Made by a program: the position numbers and the translations under genes | Part shown: one piece after another, positions 29,996-41,070 of the stretch | Numbering within the stretch: the stretch's first letter is position 1 | How the letters are laid out: every line of letters begins with the position of its first letter | The notes under the pieces: generated by a model | Seen by the model: the letters and a program-made list of their open reading frames with translations, nothing else | Database searches by the model: none | Told to the model about the DNA's origin: nothing | NCBI GenBank assembly: GCA_900095165.1 | Contig: LT606947.1 | Span: 372,001 to 436,000 of the forward strand | Direction of reading: 5' to 3' | Origin: Polynucleobacter necessarius | Lineage (GTDB): Bacteria > Pseudomonadota > Gammaproteobacteria > Burkholderiales > Burkholderiaceae | DNA: 64,000 nucleotides

Positions 29996-32056
29996 ATGCA
30001 ATTGACTTTAACTCTTCCTGTTTTCTGCGCAATTCCGCTGGCGCCTTTGTTTGGCTCCGCAATTGCAGGATTCTTCGGCACCAAATTAGGTGGTAATCGT
30101 ATCGGTAACGGCGCTTGCCAGTTCGTAACCATTCTTGGTGTGATGATCGCTTTCGTCTTGTCTTGTTTTGTACTGGTGCAAGTCATGGATGGTTTCTATT
30201 TCAATGGCACCGTATATCGTTGGATGCAATTGGGCGAACTCAATCTGGATATTGGCTTTTTGATTGACCCCTTAACAGCCGCCATGATGTGTGTTGTGAC
30301 CTTTGTATCTTTGATGGTCCATATCTACACCATCGGCTACATGCAGGGTGAAGAAGGCTATAACCGTTTCTTCTCATACATTTCACTCTTTACCTTCGCA
30401 ATGTTGATGTTGGTGATGAGTAATAACCTCTTGCAACTCTTCTTCGGATGGGAGACAGTGGGTGTGGTTTCTTATTTGCTGATTGGCTTCTACTTTGAGC
30501 GTCAATCCGCTGTATTTGCCAATATGAAAGCCTTCTTGGTTAACCGTGTTGGTGACTTTGGTTTCATTCTCGGTATTGGCTTGCTTTTAGTCAGCACTGG
30601 CTCCATGAACTACGACGTGATCTTTGCTCAGAACACAGCACTTGCTGCCCAAACATTACCGGGCACCAGCTGGAATTTAGTAACCGTAGCTTGTATTTGT
30701 CTATTCATCGGTGCGATGGGTAAATCTGCCCAATTCCCACTACATGTTTGGCTGCCTGACTCGATGGAAGGCCCAACCCCAATTTCTGCATTGATTCATG
30801 CTGCAACGATGGTGACTGCCGGTATCTTCATGGTGTCACGCATGTCGCCACTATTTGAGTTATCTGATGCAGCCTTGAGCTTTATTTTGGTGATTGGTTC
30901 GATCACTGCGCTCTTTATGGGTTTCTTGGGCATAGTTCAAACTGATATCAAGCGGGTGGTTGCCTATTCAACACTGTCACAGTTGGGTTATATGACTGTT
31001 GCTTTGGGAGTTTCTGCTTATCCAGTTGCCATCTTCCATTTGATGACACACGCATTCTTCAAGGCGCTCTTGTTCCTTGCTGCTGGTAGCGTGATTTTGG
31101 GTATGCACCACGAACAAGATATGCGCAAGATGGGTGGTCTCTGGAAATACATGCCAATTACTTGCCTGATGATGTTGTTAGGTAATTTAGCCTTGATCGG
31201 AACACCGTTCTTCTCTGGCTTTTATTCAAAAGACTCTATCATTGAAGCGGTTGCAGCTAGCCACATTCCTGGCTCTGGCTTTGCTTACTTCGCAGTAATG
31301 GCTAGCGTCTTCGTAACGGCTTTGTATTCATTCCGCCTGTATTTCTATGTATTCCACGGAAAAGCCCGTTGTGGTCATGGTGATGCTTATGCGCACGATC
31401 ACCATCATGATCATGCGGAGCAGGGTGACGATCACGCACATCATGGTTTGGCTCCAGGTCAAAAACCACATGAGTCACCATTTGTTGTGACCTTGCCATT
31501 GATCTTGTTGGCGATTCCTTCGGTCATCATTGGTTACTACACAATTACACCTTTGCTATTTGGGACTTATTTCGGCGATTCGATCTTTGTTGATATTGAC
31601 AAGCATCCAGCGATGAAGGAGCTTGCTGAAGAGTTCCATGGTCCGATTGCCATGGCAATGCATTCGTTAACATCCCCAGTATTGCTTTTGGTTGTGCTTG
31701 GTGTGTTGACTGCCGCAATAGGGTACCTCTGGGCTCCGAAGTTGCCGAGTGTAGTAGCTCAGGCATTCGCACCGATCAAGAAGTTGATGGATAACAAATA
31801 CTATCTCGATGATTTAAACCAAGCAGTTTTCGCTAAGGGCTTGCTGTGGATCGGTGGTGTCTTGTGGCATCGAGGCGATCAACAGGCTATTGACGGCTTC
31901 TTGGTTAACGGTAGTGCGCATGCAGTAGGGCGCTTTTCCGGTGTTATTCGCCATTTGCAATCCGGCTATCTCTATCACTATGCCTTCGCAATGATTGCGG
32001 GCTTGGCGATATTGTTGGCTTGGGTTTTGTACGCTTACCTGCCTTTTGTTCGCTAG
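29996..32056 (+). CDS. nuoL: NADH-quinone oxidoreductase subunit L
   Basis: ND5-type antiporter-like proton channel at the distal end of complex I. 686 residues with about 16 helices and the long lateral helix at the C-terminus. Conserved motifs GWETVGVVSYLLIGFY, KSAQFPLHVWLPDSMEGPTP and HLMTHAFFKALLFLAAGS. A histidine/aspartate-rich hydrophilic insert lies near residues 455-485 (HAYAHDHHHDH... HAHHG, 31370-31450), between transmembrane segments. Starts two bases after nuoK. Confidence 0.96.
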   Translation: MQLTLTLPVFCAIPLAPLFGSAIAGFFGTKLGGNRIGNGACQFVTILGVMIAFVLSCFVLVQVMDGFYFNGTVYRWMQLGELNLDIGFLIDPLTAAMMCVVTFVSLMVHIYTIGYMQGEEGYNRFFSYISLFTFAMLMLVMSNNLLQLFFGWETVGVVSYLLIGFYFERQSAVFANMKAFLVNRVGDFGFILGIGLLLVSTGSMNYDVIFAQNTALAAQTLPGTSWNLVTVACICLFIGAMGKSAQFPLHVWLPDSMEGPTPISALIHAATMVTAGIFMVSRMSPLFELSDAALSFILVIGSITALFMGFLGIVQTDIKRVVAYSTLSQLGYMTVALGVSAYPVAIFHLMTHAFFKALLFLAAGSVILGMHHEQDMRKMGGLWKYMPITCLMMLLGNLALIGTPFFSGFYSKDSIIEAVAASHIPGSGFAYFAVMASVFVTALYSFRLYFYVFHGKARCGHGDAYAHDHHHDHAEQGDDHAHHGLAPGQKPHESPFVVTLPLILLAIPSVIIGYYTITPLLFGTYFGDSIFVDIDKHPAMKELAEEFHGPIAMAMHSLTSPVLLLVVLGVLTAAIGYLWAPKLPSVVAQAFAPIKKLMDNKYYLDDLNQAVFAKGLLWIGGVLWHRGDQQAIDGFLVNGSAHAVGRFSGVIRHLQSGYLYHYAFAMIAGLAILLAWVLYAYLPFVR

Positions 32057-32080
32057 GTCTTTGTTACTTAAGTAGTCATC

Positions 32081-33547
32081 ATGATTCTTTCTTACGCCAT
32101 CTGGATCCCGATTTTCTTCGGCATCATTATTTTGTTCTACGGTTCAGAGAAGCCGACTGCCGGTGTTCGCTGGTTAGCTCTCGTCGGCTCTGTTCTTGGC
32201 TTCATTGCAACCCTGCCACTGGTTATCAGTTTCGATATTGCCAACCCAGGTATGCAGTTTGTTGAAAAACTTAGCTGGATTCCTCGCTACGATATTAACT
32301 ATCACCTAGCTATCGACGGCATCTCTGTGTGGTTCATTGTCTTGACCGCCTTCGTCAATATTATTGTGGTGATTGCTGCATGGGAAGTAATTGATAAGAA
32401 GGTTTCGCAATACATGGCGTCTTTCTTAATCCTTTCTGGATTAATGATTGGTGTATTCGCCGCTTTAGATGCATTGCTGTTCTATGTCTTTTTTGAGGCA
32501 ACTCTAATTCCGATGTACATCATCATCGGTGTGTGGGGTGGCTATAACCGCATCTACGCAGCATTTAAGTTCTTCTTGTACACCTTGCTTGGCTCATTGC
32601 TAACTTTGATTGCCATGCTGTACTTGTACAACGTGACGAATACCTTTGACATCTTGGCTTGGCACAATGCTCGTCTCGATATTGTTGAGCAAATCCTCCT
32701 GTTCTTTGCTTTCTTCATGGCCTTTGCTGTGAAAGTGCCAATGTGGCCATTACATACTTGGTTGCCAGATGTTCACGTGGAAGCGCCGACTGGTGGCTCT
32801 GTGGTGTTGGCTGCCATCATGTTGAAGCTTGGTGCTTACGGTTTCTTGCGTTTCTCCTTGCCAATCGCCCCCGATGCGAGCCAGTATCTCGGCCAGTTTG
32901 TCATCTTTCTATCTCTAGTGGCTGTGATTTACGTTGGTGCAGTAGCTTTAGTTCAAAAAGACATGAAAAAGCTGGTTGCTTACTCTTCAGTGGCGCACAT
33001 GGGCTTTGTGACTCTTGGATTCTTCCTCTTTAGTCCTCTTGGCATTGAGGGCGGTATTGTGCAGATGATTTCTCACGGCTTTGTAGCTGGCGCGATGTTC
33101 CTCTCTATTGGTGTGTTGTATGGCCGTATGCATACCCGCCAAATCGCTGATTACGGTGGTGTTGTCCATCGCATGCCTGCGTTCACCGCATTTGCAGTCT
33201 TGATGGCAATGGCGAACTGCGGATTGCCTGCAACCTCTGGTTTTGTGGGTGAGTTCATGGTGATCCTAGCTGCGGTTGATTACGATTTTGTGATCGGCAT
33301 TTTGGCAGCGACTGCCTTAATCCTCGGTGCCGCTTACTCTTTATGGATGGTGAAGCGCGTGTTCTTTGGTGCGGTTACGAATAAGCATGTTGAGGAGTTA
33401 AAGGACCTCAACGCGCGTGAGTATTTCATGATGGCAGTGTTGTCCATCTGCGTGATCGGTATGGGTGTTTATCCAAAGCTTTTTACCGACATCATTCATC
33501 CAGCCGTGATTAATCTGCTGCAGCATGTTGCTGTTAGCAAGCTCTGA
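32081..33547 (+). CDS. nuoM: NADH-quinone oxidoreductase subunit M
   Basis: ND4-type antiporter-like proton channel. 488 residues, about 14 helices. Motifs FEATLIPMYIIIGVWGG, KVPMWPLHTWLPDVHVEAPT and the proton-channel region LVAYSSVAHMGFV are intact. Upstream spacing of 24 bases after nuoL. Confidence 0.97.
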   Translation: MILSYAIWIPIFFGIIILFYGSEKPTAGVRWLALVGSVLGFIATLPLVISFDIANPGMQFVEKLSWIPRYDINYHLAIDGISVWFIVLTAFVNIIVVIAAWEVIDKKVSQYMASFLILSGLMIGVFAALDALLFYVFFEATLIPMYIIIGVWGGYNRIYAAFKFFLYTLLGSLLTLIAMLYLYNVTNTFDILAWHNARLDIVEQILLFFAFFMAFAVKVPMWPLHTWLPDVHVEAPTGGSVVLAAIMLKLGAYGFLRFSLPIAPDASQYLGQFVIFLSLVAVIYVGAVALVQKDMKKLVAYSSVAHMGFVTLGFFLFSPLGIEGGIVQMISHGFVAGAMFLSIGVLYGRMHTRQIADYGGVVHRMPAFTAFAVLMAMANCGLPATSGFVGEFMVILAAVDYDFVIGILAATALILGAAYSLWMVKRVFFGAVTNKHVEELKDLNAREYFMMAVLSICVIGMGVYPKLFTDIIHPAVINLLQHVAVSKL

Positions 33548-33557
33548 GTAAAAGCTA

Positions 33558-35054
33558 ATGCAAGCATTTGACCTATACGCCGTCCTGCCGGAACTCGTTT
33601 TACTTGTAGCCGCCTGCTTCTTGTTGGTGGCCAGCGTTTATGTTCCCGAGTCTCAGCCAGCAACCCCTGGTGTAGAGCAAGATATTTTCCATACGCCTCG
33701 TGGCGTTGGTTTTGTTTACTTTTTCTCGATTATTTTGTTGGTCTACCTGATCTTTGCCTATGTAGGGCGTATCGGGGATGTTTCTGTTGTTGCCATGAAT
33801 GGCTTGTTTCAGTCTGATCCCATTTCCAACCTACTCAAGACTTGTTCATGTGGAGCTGTCTTGGTCAGTTTAGTGTATTCAAAGCAATATCTGACTGATC
33901 GCGCCATGTTCCGTCCAGACTTCATTGTTCTGGCTTTGTTGGGGCAGTGTGTATTGATCTCTGGCGCCAATCTCCTGACTTTGTATTTGGGTCTTGAGCT
34001 GATGGCATTGCCTACCTATGCTTTGGTAGCGATGCGTCATAACAATGAGAAGAGTGTTGAAGCGGGTATTAAGTACTTCATCCTGGGCGCATTAGCCTCC
34101 GGTTTCTTGCTCTACGGTATGTCCATGTTGTACGGCGTAACCGGTTCACTTGATCTAATCGAAATCTTCAGAACGGTTGCCGACCCTCGAATAAATCATT
34201 TGGTGATGGCCTTTGGTTTGGTGTTTATTGTTTCTGGCTTGGCCTTCAAATTAGGTGTTGTGCCATTCCACATGTGGGTACCTGATGTCTATCAGGGTGC
34301 GCCAACCGCAGTGACTTTGATGATCGCTGCGGCTCCAAAGATCGCAGCTTTTGCTTTGTTATTTCGCTTACTCGTGAATACCTTATTGCCGCTCTTGGGT
34401 GACTGGCAGCCAATGTTGGTCTTGTTGGCCGTCTTGTCATTGGTGGTTGGTAACGTCACTGCGATTGCGCAAACTAATATGAAGCGCATGTTGGCTTACT
34501 CTGCGATTGCACAGATGGGCTTTGTGTTGCTAGGCATGCTGTCTGTATTTGATGACCATGCTTTTAGCGCTTCGATGTTCTATGCGATCACTTATGTATT
34601 GACCACTCTGGGAAGCTTCGGGCTCTTGATGATGTTGTCGCGCAAGGGGCATGATTGTGAAACTATTGATGATCTCAAGGGCTTAAATAAGCGCCATCCA
34701 TGGTTTGCCTTTATTGGCTTGGTAATGATGTTTTCTTTGGCTGGTATTCCGCCAACAGTAGGCTTTGCGGCTAAGTTAGGCGTACTCGAAGCCTTGGTAG
34801 ATGGTGAGCATACATTCTTGGCCATCATTGCTGTGATTGCCTCCTTGATTGGCGCTTTCTACTACCTCAGGGTAGTTAAGGTTATGTATTTTGATGAGCC
34901 AAAGGAAGAGCATGTTGCGGAGATTTCCGGATCTGGCTTTGCTCGTGGACTGTTGAGCTTGAATGCGTTATTCGTTCTGGCATTAGGAATTTTCCCAGCC
35001 GGGTTAATGGCTGTATGTCTTGATGCAATGCGCCGTACTTTGCTGAGTTTCTAA
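33558..35054 (+). CDS. nuoN: NADH-quinone oxidoreductase subunit N
   Basis: ND2-type antiporter-like proton channel, last gene of the complex I operon. 498 residues, about 14 helices. Motifs [37 protein letters not shown] and [16 protein letters not shown] are present. An intrinsic terminator follows 35 bases after the stop codon. Confidence 0.97.
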   Translation: MQAFDLYAVLPELVLLVAACFLLVASVYVPESQPATPGVEQDIFHTPRGVGFVYFFSIILLVYLIFAYVGRIGDVSVVAMNGLFQSDPISNLLKTCSCGAVLVSLVYSKQYLTDRAMFRPDFIVLALLGQCVLISGANLLTLYLGLELMALPTYALVAMRHNNEKSVEAGIKYFILGALASGFLLYGMSMLYGVTGSLDLIEIFRTVADPRINHLVMAFGLVFIVSGLAFKLGVVPFHMWVPDVYQGAPTAVTLMIAAAPKIAAFALLFRLLVNTLLPLLGDWQPMLVLLAVLSLVVGNVTAIAQTNMKRMLAYSAIAQMGFVLLGMLSVFDDHAFSASMFYAITYVLTTLGSFGLLMMLSRKGHDCETIDDLKGLNKRHPWFAFIGLVMMFSLAGIPPTVGFAAKLGVLEALVDGEHTFLAIIAVIASLIGAFYYLRVVKVMYFDEPKEEHVAEISGSGFARGLLSLNALFVLALGIFPAGLMAVCLDAMRRTLLSF

Positions 35055-35088
35055 GTAAATAGCTCAGCTGGATAAACTAACTCTTGTG

Positions 35089-35116
35089 AAGGCTCCGAAT
35101 AGGAGCCTTTCTCTTT
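35089..35116 (+). terminator. Intrinsic terminator after nuoN
   Basis: Stem AAGGCTCC (35089-35096) / GGAGCCTT (35102-35109) with loop GAATA, followed by a U-rich tract (TTTCTCTTTT). It ends the nuo operon before the NUDIX gene. Confidence 0.85.
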
Positions 35117-35166
35117 TCCGTCATCTGAGTTTTGTATGATGGACATTCAATTAATGAAAGATCGCC

Positions 35167-35769
35167 ATGACTGAAAAATCATTCCAAGACCTACCCGTTA
35201 GCGATGCGCATTTGAGGGAAGAACGCTTATCTGGGGAAGATATCTACGGCGGGATCTTTCTGAATATGAAGCGCGATCAGGTGAGCTTGCCTGATGGTAA
35301 TCAAGCGGTACGCGAATACCTGATACATCCTGGCGCCGTCGCTATTTTGGCGATCTTGGATGATGGCAGGGTATTGATGGAGCGTCAGTACCGTTATCCA
35401 ATTGCAAAAGCCTGTATTGAGATCCCTGCCGGGAAGCTCGAGATTGGCGAGGATCGACTGCTCTGTGCTCAGCGAGAATTAGAGGAGGAGACGGGTTATT
35501 CCGCAAGCAAGTGGAGCTTTATCCGCCGTATTCATCCAGTAATCTCGTATTCAACGGAGTTTATTAATATCTATCTTGCTGAAGGCTTGATCTCCGGAAA
35601 AAGCCATCTTGATGATGAAGAATTTTTGGACGTATTTGCCGCACCTCTAGAGCAACTATTGGAGTGGGTGGAGCAGGGTGAAATTACAGACGTGAAAACA
35701 ACGATTGCAACTTACTGGTTGGATCGCTATCGCCGTGGTTTAGTGAGCCCCACTCCCATTCCAGGCTAA
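35167..35769 (+). CDS. NUDIX hydrolase, ADP-ribose pyrophosphatase-like
   Basis: Probably hydrolyses ADP-ribose or a similar nucleoside diphosphate sugar. 200 residues. The NUDIX box GX5EX7REUXEEXGU is complete (begins GKLEIGE, then RELEEETGY, about residues 88-110), preceded by the ADPRase-type beta region (AVAILAILDDGRVLMERQYRYP, split here by the conserved RYP). Substrate specificity is inferred from overall similarity to NudF-type enzymes. Likely its own promoter, because the nuo terminator lies upstream. Confidence 0.87.
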   Translation: MTEKSFQDLPVSDAHLREERLSGEDIYGGIFLNMKRDQVSLPDGNQAVREYLIHPGAVAILAILDDGRVLMERQYRYPIAKACIEIPAGKLEIGEDRLLCAQRELEEETGYSASKWSFIRRIHPVISYSTEFINIYLAEGLISGKSHLDDEEFLDVFAAPLEQLLEWVEQGEITDVKTTIATYWLDRYRRGLVSPTPIPG

Positions 35770-35830
35770 TTCCATAATCCTATTAAAATAAGGCTATTGA
35801 TTTTGGCATTTTTGTCCCAATATAGGTCTT

Positions 35831-36347
35831 ATGAAAGTTTATAACCTCGCTTGCCCGCTGGATCATCGCTTTGAGGGATGGTTCGTCTCTGAAGAGGATT
35901 GCCTTGCCCAGCAAGATAGGGGGATGTTGGCTTGTTCTATTTGTGACAGTACTGAGATTACTCGGATGCCATCGGCTCCACATATTGCTAAATCAAGTTC
36001 TAGCAAAAATGTTTCAACTTCAACCGAGTTGACTGTTGCTAGCCCTGCGACAACAGACCATTCTGGTGTCAGTGGCGACGTTGTTGCCTTGATTGGAAGC
36101 GACCCATTCTCAATTGGAGGCGCAGGTACAAGCGGCCTTTTTAAAGGGTATGCGCGAGCTAATGGGGCAGTCGAAAGATGTCGGTCATTCTTTTGCTGAG
36201 GAGGCCCGCAAAATTCACTACAAGGAATCTCCTGAGCGAAGTATTCGTGGCCAAACTACGCTAGATGAGGCTGAGGCTTTGCGCGAAGAGGGGATAGAAG
36301 TCATGGCGATGCCCATGCTGCCCGCCTTCAAAAACACCCTGCAGTAG
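35831..36347 (+). pseudogene. DUF1178 protein, frameshifted by one base
   Basis: Short cytoplasmic protein of unknown function with a zinc-ribbon-like N-terminus (CPLDHRFEGWF, then CSICDS). The first frame reads to about VVALIG; the conserved C-terminus (AFLKGMRELM, DVGHSFAEEARKIHYKE, ERSIRGQTTLDEAEALREEGIEV) continues in the next frame. Removing one G at 36095-36096 joins them as a 171-residue protein reading VVALIEATHSQLEAQ. A sequencing error is possible for a one-base indel, but the pattern of damage in the window favours a real mutation. Confidence 0.8.
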
Positions 36348-36405
36348 CCAGCTTTCCTCTAATTCCCCTATACTTAGTGTACACCTAGAGCTTGGGTATG
36401 ACTAA

Positions 36406-37182
<777 letters not shown>

Positions 37183-37226
37183 GTACCCACAACTACATCC
37201 CTGCTTAGTAGTCGAAAGCCTGCCCT

Positions 37227-37880
37227 GTGACTTTTCTGGATATTCTTGCTCAGTTAGCTCAGGGCATTTCTTATACGGTAGTAGTAACGCTAGTTTGCTC
37301 ATTGACCGGCTTGGTGGTGGGTTTATTTCTTGCGAGCCTGCGACGTCTTAATATCTCTTGGCTCATCCCTTTAATTGACTGCTATACCTATGTCTTCAGG
37401 GGGATACCAGTTTTAGTTCTATTGTTCATGGTGTACTTTGGTTTGCCCGATCTTGGCTTCAAGGTTCCACCATTAATGGCAATGGCGCTCAGTTTGGGTT
37501 TGGTAGCCTCTGCTTATTTTGCTGAGGTATTCCGGGGTGCATTTAACTCGGTCGATTCGGTTGAGATGATTGCTGCTCAAGCTATGGGTATGATTCGGAT
37601 TCAGGTCTTATGGTTTATCGAGTTGCCACAGATGTTGCGATTCTCTATTCCTGGCATGGTCAATGAGTTCGCCTCAGTTTTAAAGTACTCGCCATTTGCT
37701 TATACGGTGGGGATTCCAGAAATCACAAAACAAGCCATGACCTTGACCTCGACTACGCTGCGCGGCATAGAGGTGTATCTCGCGGTAGGAATTTTGTATT
37801 TCCTTATTTATCGAATTTGTTTGCTTGGAGTTCAGCTACTAAGTAAGCGTTTTCAAATTCCAGGCATGACTCCTGCTTGA
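37227..37880 (+). CDS. Amino-acid ABC transporter permease (HisM/GlnP type), first subunit
   Basis: Inner-membrane permease of a polar amino-acid importer. 217 residues, about five helices; family features GISYTVVVTLVCSLTGLVVG at the N-terminus, FRGIPVLVLLFMVYFGLP, and the EAA loop (VEMIAAQAMGM...IELPQMLRFSIPGM) that contacts the ATPase. Start is GTG 37227 (MTFLDILAQL). Pairs with a second permease at 38646, giving a heterodimeric channel. Confidence 0.9.
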   Translation: MTFLDILAQLAQGISYTVVVTLVCSLTGLVVGLFLASLRRLNISWLIPLIDCYTYVFRGIPVLVLLFMVYFGLPDLGFKVPPLMAMALSLGLVASAYFAEVFRGAFNSVDSVEMIAAQAMGMIRIQVLWFIELPQMLRFSIPGMVNEFASVLKYSPFAYTVGIPEITKQAMTLTSTTLRGIEVYLAVGILYFLIYRICLLGVQLLSKRFQIPGMTPA

Positions 37881-37914
37881 GTATTCATATGACATTTTTT
37901 AAAGAGGCAATTTC

Positions 37915-38646
37915 GTGGCATTAATTCAAGTACGAGATTTGGTCAAAGAGTTTGATGGACAAACTGTCTTGTCGAACATTAATCTCGATTTAAAGGAGGG
38001 CGATGTTCGGGTATTGATGGGCGCCTCCGGCTCAGGAAAATCGACCTTATTGCGCTGCCTCAATCGACTGGTGGAGCCCACCTCTGGTTCCATTATTTTC
38101 AGGGGGCAAGAAGTGTTGGGTCCCGGTGTTGATGTTCGGGAGTTGCGCAAACAAATTGGATTTGTCTTTCAGCAATTTGCTCTCTACAGTCATCTCACGG
38201 TATTGGATAACGTCTCATTGGGACTGCGTAAGTTGCATAAGATGGGCAAGGCTGAGGCTAAAGAGAAGGCCTTGCTAGAGCTATCCCATTTTGAAATGAC
38301 CCCACATCAAGATAAGTACCCCTCACAACTCTCTGGTGGCCAGAAACAACGCGTTGCCATTGTCCGTGCCCTGGCTATGGATCCTGCTGTCCTCGTTCTC
38401 GACGAACCAACCTCCGCACTGGATCCAGTGATGTCTATGGATGTTGCTGATCTTATCAATCGTTTGCATGGCGAAGGCATTGCGATGATCTGTGTTACCC
38501 ATGATCTCAACTTAGCTCGCAATATTGCCGATACTGTCATGTTCTTGGATCGTGGTGTGATTCGGGCCGATGACTATATTGATGCGTTGAGTAAACATTC
38601 TGACCCAGAAATTAAAGCCTTTTTTGCCTCGGAGGAAAAGCTCTAA
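37915..38646 (+). CDS. Amino-acid ABC transporter ATP-binding protein
   Basis: Drives the importer formed with the neighbouring permeases. 243 residues; Walker A GASGSGKSTL, signature LSGGQKQR, Walker B VLVLDEPTSALD and switch His in THDLN, characteristic of the GlnQ/HisP group. GTG 37915 is the likely start, with GAGG eight bases upstream. Its stop codon overlaps the ATG of the second permease (TAATG). Confidence 0.94.
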   Translation: MALIQVRDLVKEFDGQTVLSNINLDLKEGDVRVLMGASGSGKSTLLRCLNRLVEPTSGSIIFRGQEVLGPGVDVRELRKQIGFVFQQFALYSHLTVLDNVSLGLRKLHKMGKAEAKEKALLELSHFEMTPHQDKYPSQLSGGQKQRVAIVRALAMDPAVLVLDEPTSALDPVMSMDVADLINRLHGEGIAMICVTHDLNLARNIADTVMFLDRGVIRADDYIDALSKHSDPEIKAFFASEEKL

Positions 38647-39311
38647 TGGCAGGGTGGCCATCTTTTATTCGCGACCTCACGGAGCAGATGCCCTTGATTT
38701 TGGCTGGGCTGGTGAAGACCTTGCAATTAGCGGGCTTGATTAGCGTGTCTGGATTGCTGTTGGGGATTGTGGTGTTCTATCTCACGCTGAGCAAAAACAA
38801 GTATGTCAGTAAGGCGATCAATTCCTATATTTCTTTCTTCATAGGAATGCCTTTAATTGTTTTGCTGTTCTTGATGTATTACGGTTTGCCGCAGTGGGGC
38901 GTTAAGCTTTCTCCATTTACAGTTGCTTTCATTGGATTCACATTTAACGTAGCGGCTTATAACGCAGCATATTTAAAGACTGCCTTCAATGGTTTAGATA
39001 GGACTCAATTGGAAGCGGCTAGCGCTCAGGGATTCAACTCTTTACAGATTTTTCAATTGATTACGTTGCCGCAAGTGATTCGTCTTTCTACTCCGGCCTT
39101 AACCAATCAAGTTATTGCTAACTTGAAGGATAGTTCAGTTGCCTTCCTGATTCAGTACGCCGAATTCTTTGCGCGTGTTCAGGAGTTGGCTGCAACTAAC
39201 TTCCAATTCTTCAAGGCTTATTTATTGGTCGCTTTAGTCTACTTAGCGCTGGTATCAGTAATCGTACTATTTGCTCGCACTATTGAGTGGCGCTACTTCA
39301 TTCCTGATTAA
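38646..39311 (+). CDS. Amino-acid ABC transporter permease, second subunit
   Basis: 221-residue inner-membrane permease with the same architecture as the first: early LAGLVKTLQLAGLISVSGLL, FFIGMPLIVLLFLMYYGLP, and EAA loop QLEAASAQGFNSLQIFQLITLPQVIRLSTPAL (split at the conserved Gly). Translationally coupled to the ATPase gene. The operon ends at a terminator 30-60 bases downstream. Confidence 0.9.
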   Translation: MAGWPSFIRDLTEQMPLILAGLVKTLQLAGLISVSGLLLGIVVFYLTLSKNKYVSKAINSYISFFIGMPLIVLLFLMYYGLPQWGVKLSPFTVAFIGFTFNVAAYNAAYLKTAFNGLDRTQLEAASAQGFNSLQIFQLITLPQVIRLSTPALTNQVIANLKDSSVAFLIQYAEFFARVQELAATNFQFFKAYLLVALVYLALVSVIVLFARTIEWRYFIPD

Positions 39312-39343
39312 GACGCATTTTATGGTTTTGCGGTTGGGGGATA

Positions 39344-39373
39344 AAAAATAGCGACCCGAAGGCCGCTATTTTT
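39344..39373. terminator. Bidirectional terminator between the amino-acid transporter and mmsA
   Basis: AAAAATAGCG (39344-39353) pairs with CGCTATTTTT (39364-39373). The A-rich and T-rich arms give a U-tract on either strand, and it sits between two convergent genes, so it can stop transcription from both sides. Confidence 0.8.
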
Positions 39374-39399
39374 GTTTGTAAAACTCAGGTGGTTACAGA

Positions 39400-40920
39400 T
39401 TACTTCGAGGTTGGCATTACAAACTCTGCACCCTTAGCAATGCTTTCTGGCCAGCGCTGCATGACACTCTTTTGCTTGGTGTAGAAGCGAACGCCTTCTT
39501 TGCCGTAGGCGTGCATATCGCCAAAGAGAGATTTCTTTCAGCCACCAAAACCATGCCAAGCCATTGGAACGGGAATAGGGACGTTAATGCCGACCATGCC
39601 CATTTGAACGCGGCGTGCAAATTCACGAGCAATATTGCCGTCACTTGTGAAGCAGGCAACGCCGTTACCATATTCACAAGCATTGACCAAATTCAATGCC
39701 TCGGTAAAGTTTGCCACACGCAAGCAAGAAAGTACTGGTCCGAAAATTTCTTCAAGATAGATCTTCATGTCTGGAGTCACGTTATCAAAGAGGGTGCCAC
39801 CGATAAAGAAACCATTCTCATGGCCTGGCACTTTCAAGTCGCGGCCATCTACTAATAACTTTGCACCAGAGGCAACACCACTTTCAATGTAGCCAGTGAT
39901 GCGATCTAAAGCAGCCTTGGTAACAATTGGACCCATTTCGGCATCTAATTCCATGCCATTCTTGACTTTGAGGGTCTTGGTATGCTCAATGAGTTTTGGC
40001 ATGATTTTTTCTGCAACATCACCAACTAAAACAGCTACCGAGATTGCCATGCAACGTTCGCCAGCAGAACCATAAGCTGCGCCAATCAAAGCATCAATTG
40101 TCTTATCGATATCTGCATCTGGCATCACAACCATGTGATTCTTGGCGCCACCTAAAGCCTGAGAGCGCTTACCGAAGTGTGCGCAACGCTTATAAATATA
40201 GTTGGCGATTGGGGTGGAGCCAACAAAGCTAACCGCTTTGATATCTGGGTTTTCAATCAAGGCATCGACAGCTTCTTTGTCACCCTGAACAACGTTAAAC
40301 ACGCCATCTGGTAAACCAGCTTCTTTCAGGAGTCTTGCCATAAATAATGAAGCGGATGGATCAGTTGGACTTGGTTTGAGGATAAAAGTATTGCCACAAG
40401 CAATGGCCATTGGGAACATCCACATTGAAACCATAACTGGGAAGTTAAATGGGGCAATACCAGCTACAACACAGAGAGGCTGGCGCATCACCCAGTTGTC
40501 GATATCGGTAGACACTTGCTCGGTGTAATCACCTTTAAGTAGCTCAGGAACGCCTGTTGCAAATTCCACAATATCAATGCCGCGAGTGACTTCGCCCTGG
40601 GCATCAGTAAATACCTTGCCGTGCTCAGCAGTAATGATGGCTGCCAATTCATCGCGATTAGCATTGAGTAATTCAAGGTACTTGAACATGATGCGTGCAC
40701 GACGTAGAGGGGGAGTCTGACTCCAGCTCTGATATGCGGTTTGAGCAACCGCCACTGCCGCATCCACCTCTTTGCGACTTGCCAGAGCGACACGTCTTGC
40801 GACTGCCCCGGTAGAGGGGTTAAATACATCGGCAAATCGACCATCTTTTGGGTTGACAACATTACCGCCAACAAAGTGGTCAATATCTTCTTTTGATTCA
40901 AAGGCTTGTGGTGCGCTCAT
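39400..40920 (-). pseudogene. mmsA: CoA-acylating methylmalonate-semialdehyde dehydrogenase, truncated by an in-frame TGA
   Basis: Aldehyde dehydrogenase that turns malonate or methylmalonate semialdehyde plus CoA into acetyl-CoA or propionyl-CoA (valine, inositol and propionate routes). Reading from ATG 40918-40920, NAD fold and catalytic motifs are intact ([11 protein letters not shown] with the nucleophilic Cys). TGA at 39538-39540 interrupts the motif [23 protein letters not shown], where the family has Trp, so TGG to TGA. The same frame continues to TAA 39400-39402 (506 residues). The stop removes 46 residues, including the C-terminal strand needed for oligomerisation, so loss of function is likely. 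A weak divergent promoter (GTTCAA at 40956-40961 as -35 on the minus strand) is possible. Confidence 0.88.
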
Positions 40921-41070
40921 GGTATTTAGCTTAATAATTTTTTTACTAGTTTTGGGTTCAATAAACTTGTATTGCGACGGAATCGCACAAGTCTATGGTC
41001 TCGTTTATCCTGCTCTGACTATTTTATCGCCTCCATTACTTTTACGCTTCAAGGATCTTAGGCCATTCAA

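Noticed and set aside
31302..31499. Minus-strand His-rich frame under nuoL
   Set aside because: It is the complement of the His/Asp-rich nuoL insert; CAT/ATG symmetry creates His runs on both strands.
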